The notes below the pieces were generated by a model. It searched no databases. It was not told where the DNA came from and worked only from the letters and a program-made list of their open reading frames with translations. The position numbers and the translations under genes were made by a program. 7,260 nt of DNA from Coriobacteriia bacterium (GTDB lineage: Bacteria > Actinomycetota > Coriobacteriia > Anaerosomatales > JAUVQN01), in NCBI GenBank assembly GCA_030598125.1, contig JAUVQN010000074.1:1-7260 (forward strand). The letters are read 5' to 3'. Of the stretch, positions 5,825-7,260 are shown in pieces (position 1 is the first letter of the stretch; each line of letters begins with the position of its first letter).

Positions 5825-6726
5825 GAGTCCTCCCGCGGCACGACGACGTCGAGCGCGGCGTGCAGGATCCCCACCTCGAACCGGTCGTCGACGAATAGCT
5901 CGCCGTCGATCTGCGCGGGGATCGGCACGTCGGACTCGATGCGAAGGTGGCGGTGACGGGACATGTGCACGGGACGCATCCACGCGTGCTTCCCGGGTAT
6001 GACGAACGGGAAGCGCACCAGTGCTTGCCAGCGCGGGACCGCGTCGATCAGGCACACGTCGATGAGGCCGTCGTCGGGCACTGCTCCCGGCGTGATGGCG
6101 AAGCCGCCTCCGTACGTCGGACCGTGCGTCATGGCGATGAGCTCGATCACTCTCACCGTGGGAGCATCGTCGTCGAAGCGGATCCGGACCTCGTAGTCGC
6201 GATACTCGTGCATTAGGACGTGTATGAGGGCCGACAGATAGAGGCGAAGCCCGGTGCGGCCTGTCGTCGCTTTGAGCTCGGCTGCCTTGGCGGTCACCTG
6301 GGCGTCGATACCGATGGCGAGTGAGTTCGCGTAGTACGTCCCGTTGCACGTGCCCACGTCCACGTGCGTGCGCACTCCCGAAGAGACCTGGAGGATCGCT
6401 TGTGCCAGGTCTTTGGAGATCCCAAGCGTGTTGCAGTAGTCGTTGCCCGAACCCGTGGGCAGGACGGCCAGCGCCGGGCGGGACTCCGGAGCGTGCTCCA
6501 TGAGGCCGTTCAGGACCTCATGCACCGTTCCGTCGCCTCCCATGGCGATCACGGTGTCGTACCGGCGGGCTTCTCCGGCGAGGGACTTCGCGTGTGCGGG
6601 CCCGTCCGTGAGCACGATGTCGTGTGGGAAGCAGCCCTCCAGCAGCTCCGCCGCCACGGGCACGAGCGTGACGGCTTTTCCATGGTTGGCGGCCGGGTTG
6701 ATGACGACGAGCGCCCTTCTCGGCAT
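5821..6726 (-). CDS. Diacylglycerol kinase / YegS-type lipid kinase
   Basis: A 301-aa soluble or peripheral lipid kinase of the DAGK-catalytic/YegS/sphingosine-kinase family, which phosphorylates diacylglycerol or a related lipid with ATP. Visible motifs are VVINPAANHGK (7-17), the nucleotide-binding MGGDGTVHEVLNG (62-74), LPTGSGNDY (89-97), NSLAIGIDA (134-142), GGGFAITPGAVPDDGLID (207-224) and the metal-site QIDGE (272-276). Length fits the family. The chosen start is the ATG at 6726, with GAAGGGA ten bases upstream and the family core starting a few residues in. An in-frame ATG at 6747 would add seven residues but has almost no ribosome binding site. The last base pairs overlap the plsY-like start (GTGA). 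The pair suggests phosphatidic acid recycling coupled to lysophosphatidic acid synthesis, an inference from both families. Confidence 0.9.
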   Translation of the reverse strand: MPRRALVVINPAANHGKAVTLVPVAAELLEGCFPHDIVLTDGPAHAKSLAGEARRYDTVIAMGGDGTVHEVLNGLMEHAPESRPALAVLPTGSGNDYCNTLGISKDLAQAILQVSSGVRTHVDVGTCNGTYYANSLAIGIDAQVTAKAAELKATTGRTGLRLYLSALIHVLMHEYRDYEVRIRFDDDAPTVRVIELIAMTHGPTYGGGFAITPGAVPDDGLIDVCLIDAVPRWQALVRFPFVIPGKHAWMRPVHMSRHRHLRIESDVPIPAQIDGELFVDDRFEVGILHAALDVVVPREDS

Positions 6727-6800
6727 GCCGTACGGATCCCTTCGCATCCTGTCGTGACGAGGCGTATCAGAAGGATAGCCGAAAGCTCCGACCGCGATGG

Positions 6801-6837
6801 GTGCAGCGCCGCCGAAGCCGCTGCATCCGTGCAGCGG
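6801..6837. repeat. Dyad and repeated GTGCAGCG motif upstream of the tRNA promoter
   Basis: CCGCTGCA (6818-6825) and TGCAGCGG (6830-6837) form an eight-pair inverted repeat with a four-base spacer. GTGCAGCG at 6801-6808 repeats 6829-6836 in direct orientation, giving three half-sites within 37 bases. The dyad ends five bases before the extended -10 at 6842-6850, over the -35/spacer region. It could be an operator or a transcript-end hairpin; neither can be shown from sequence. Confidence 0.4.
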
Positions 6838-6841
6838 GGTA

Positions 6842-6850
6842 TGCTACATT
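6842..6850 (+). promoter_or_regulatory. Extended -10 promoter element for tRNA-Arg
   Basis: TGC followed by TACATT (6845-6850) matches an extended sigma70-type -10, very like the element before the ferredoxin gene. It would start transcription near 6857, about 30 nt before the mature tRNA. CTGCAT at 6821-6826 is a weak -35 with an 18-nt spacer. The 162-nt gap between the lipid kinase and the tRNA otherwise holds only the dyad and leader hairpin; no convincing reverse-strand promoter for the kinase was seen. Confidence 0.45.
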
Positions 6851-6855
6851 CCGTG

Positions 6856-6876
6856 GGCGCAGTCGGCCTCTGCGCC
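6856..6876 (+). other. Hairpin in the tRNA-Arg precursor leader
   Basis: GGCGCAG (6856-6862) pairs with CTGCGCC (6870-6876) around a seven-base loop, 12 nt before the mature tRNA 5' end. The leader would be removed by RNase P. The pairing may keep the leader from mispairing with the acceptor stem; this role is inference. Confidence 0.35.
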
Positions 6877-6888
6877 TTCTGCGGCCGC

Positions 6889-6964
6889 GCCCTCGTGGCC
6901 CAGTGGATAGGGCGTCTGCCTCCGGAGCAGAAAGTCACAGGTTCGAATCCTGTCGAGGGCGCCA
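6889..6964 (+). tRNA. tRNA-Arg (anticodon CCG)
   Basis: A complete 76-nt cloverleaf with encoded CCA. Acceptor stem GCCCTCG (6889-6895) pairs with CGAGGGC (6954-6960), with G73 and CCA at 6962-6964. D stem GCCC/GGGC (6898-6901, 6910-6913) encloses the loop AGTGGATA, which includes the A expected at position 20 as an arginine identity base. Anticodon stem TCTGC/GCAGA (6915-6919, 6927-6931) carries anticodon CCG at 6922-6924, which reads CGG. The variable loop is five bases; T stem ACAGG/CCTGT (6937-6941, 6949-6953) has loop TTCGAAT. All stems are perfect. Confidence 0.97.
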
Positions 6965-6976
6965 TCCTGCGATCGT

Positions 6977-7005
6977 CGGCCCGGCTCCACGGAGGAGCCG
7001 GGCCG
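6977..7005 (+). terminator. 12-bp terminator hairpin after tRNA-Arg
   Basis: CGGCCCGGCTCC (6977-6988) pairs perfectly with GGAGCCGGGCCG (6994-7005) around the loop ACGGA, 12 nt after the tRNA 3' end. No T-run follows. The position suits termination of the single-gene tRNA transcript. Confidence 0.7.
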
Positions 7006-7070
7006 CTCGCGCGGTCGGCTCTGCGACTGCGTGGGGCATGCCCGGTGAGTCGAAGGAGGCGTCGAGGACG

Positions 7071-7260
7071 ATGAAGCGCCCTACGAAGCAGGCGTTCGTG
7101 TTCCCGGACCCCGTCGCCCTCGTCACGATCGCCGAAGGGGAGTCGAGCTCGAACATCGTGACGATCGCGTGGGTGGGCATGGCGTGCTCGGACCCCGTGA
7201 CCGTCACGATCGCCGTGCGGTCCTCGCGTCACAGCCACGAGCTTCTGCTCGAAGCGGGAG
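7071..7260 (+). CDS. Flavin reductase-like domain protein (3' end beyond the window)
   Basis: The first 63 codons of an FMN-binding split-barrel protein of the flavin reductase/flavoredoxin type. The visible run matches the family's N-terminal pattern: FPDPVALVTI (residues 10-19), NIVTIAWVGMACSDP (27-41) and ITIA-type strand VTIAVR (44-49), followed by SSRHSHELL, where the family usually has R.T..LI. Such proteins bind FMN non-covalently and transfer electrons from NAD(P)H or ferredoxin-type partners. The start at 7071 has AAGGAGG at 7053-7059 (11 bases away) and GAGGA closer by; an in-frame ATG at 7038 is possible but would put that strong ribosome binding site inside the gene. No flavin-contact or C-terminal residues can be checked because the gene is cut by the window edge. 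Confidence 0.82.
   Translation, partial: MKRPTKQAFVFPDPVALVTIAEGESSSNIVTIAWVGMACSDPVTVTIAVRSSRHSHELLLEAG

Noticed and set aside
5825..6349. Upstream extension of the plsY-like frame
   Set aside because: It is antiparallel in composition to real protein, overlaps the lipid kinase in another frame, and the GTG at 5824 has a good ribosome binding site.
6889..6964. tRNA gene as an integration site for a mobile element
   Set aside because: No repeat of the tRNA 3' end, integrase or foreign-looking gene is seen downstream within the window.
6364..7074. 236-aa forward frame through the lipid kinase and tRNA
   Set aside because: It includes the well-known false peptide VAQWIGRLPPEQKVTGSNPV, which is just a translation of a tRNA gene.
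6549..7238. Reverse frame with STGFEPVTFCSGGRRPIHW
   Set aside because: This is the well-known spurious translation of the antisense strand of a tRNA gene, not a protein.

Overview
This 7.3 kb window comes from a GC-rich bacterial chromosome with a strong preference for G or C at third codon positions. Genes are densely packed, with short gaps or one- to four-base overlaps. The mix of a PilT-type ATPase, a small 2x[4Fe-4S] ferredoxin, PlsY-type lipid synthesis and high GC fits an anaerobic or facultative actinobacterial lineage (Coriobacteriia or a relative), but this placement is inference. No transposase, CRISPR array or phage gene was seen.

Layout: positions 1-4814 hold a forward run of five genes. 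These are a type IV pilus retraction ATPase (pilT-like, 5' end open), an OsmC-family protein, a GT2 glycosyltransferase, a PIG-L/BshB1-like zinc deacetylase and a large protein that looks like a remote relative of BshC, the cysteine-adding enzyme of bacillithiol synthesis. An 80-nt gap with its own promoter-like site and a leader hairpin precedes a 58-aa ferredoxin gene (4895-5071). An 18-bp perfect hairpin closes this forward block and also ends the converging reverse-strand block. That block is a diacylglycerol/lipid kinase (5821-6726) followed, with a 4-base GTGA overlap, by a divergent plsY-like acyltransferase gene (5138-5824). To the right lie a promoter-like site with an adjacent dyad, tRNA-Arg(CCG) at 6889-6964 with encoded CCA and its own terminator hairpin, and the start of a flavin-reductase-like gene that runs off the window.

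The most interesting unit is the osmC / GT2 / bshB-like / bshC-like set. In bacillithiol synthesis a glycosyltransferase (BshA), a deacetylase (BshB) and a cysteine-adding enzyme (BshC) act in turn, and OsmC proteins are thiol peroxidases. Here the glycosyltransferase is of a different fold class from BshA and the BshC-like protein is very divergent. The set could therefore make a bacillithiol-like but different low-molecular-weight thiol; this is a hypothesis. A second point to check is a short patch of pilT where three normally hydrophobic core positions read as arginine, each one T-to-G change from leucine. This may be a sequence error, decay or real divergence.
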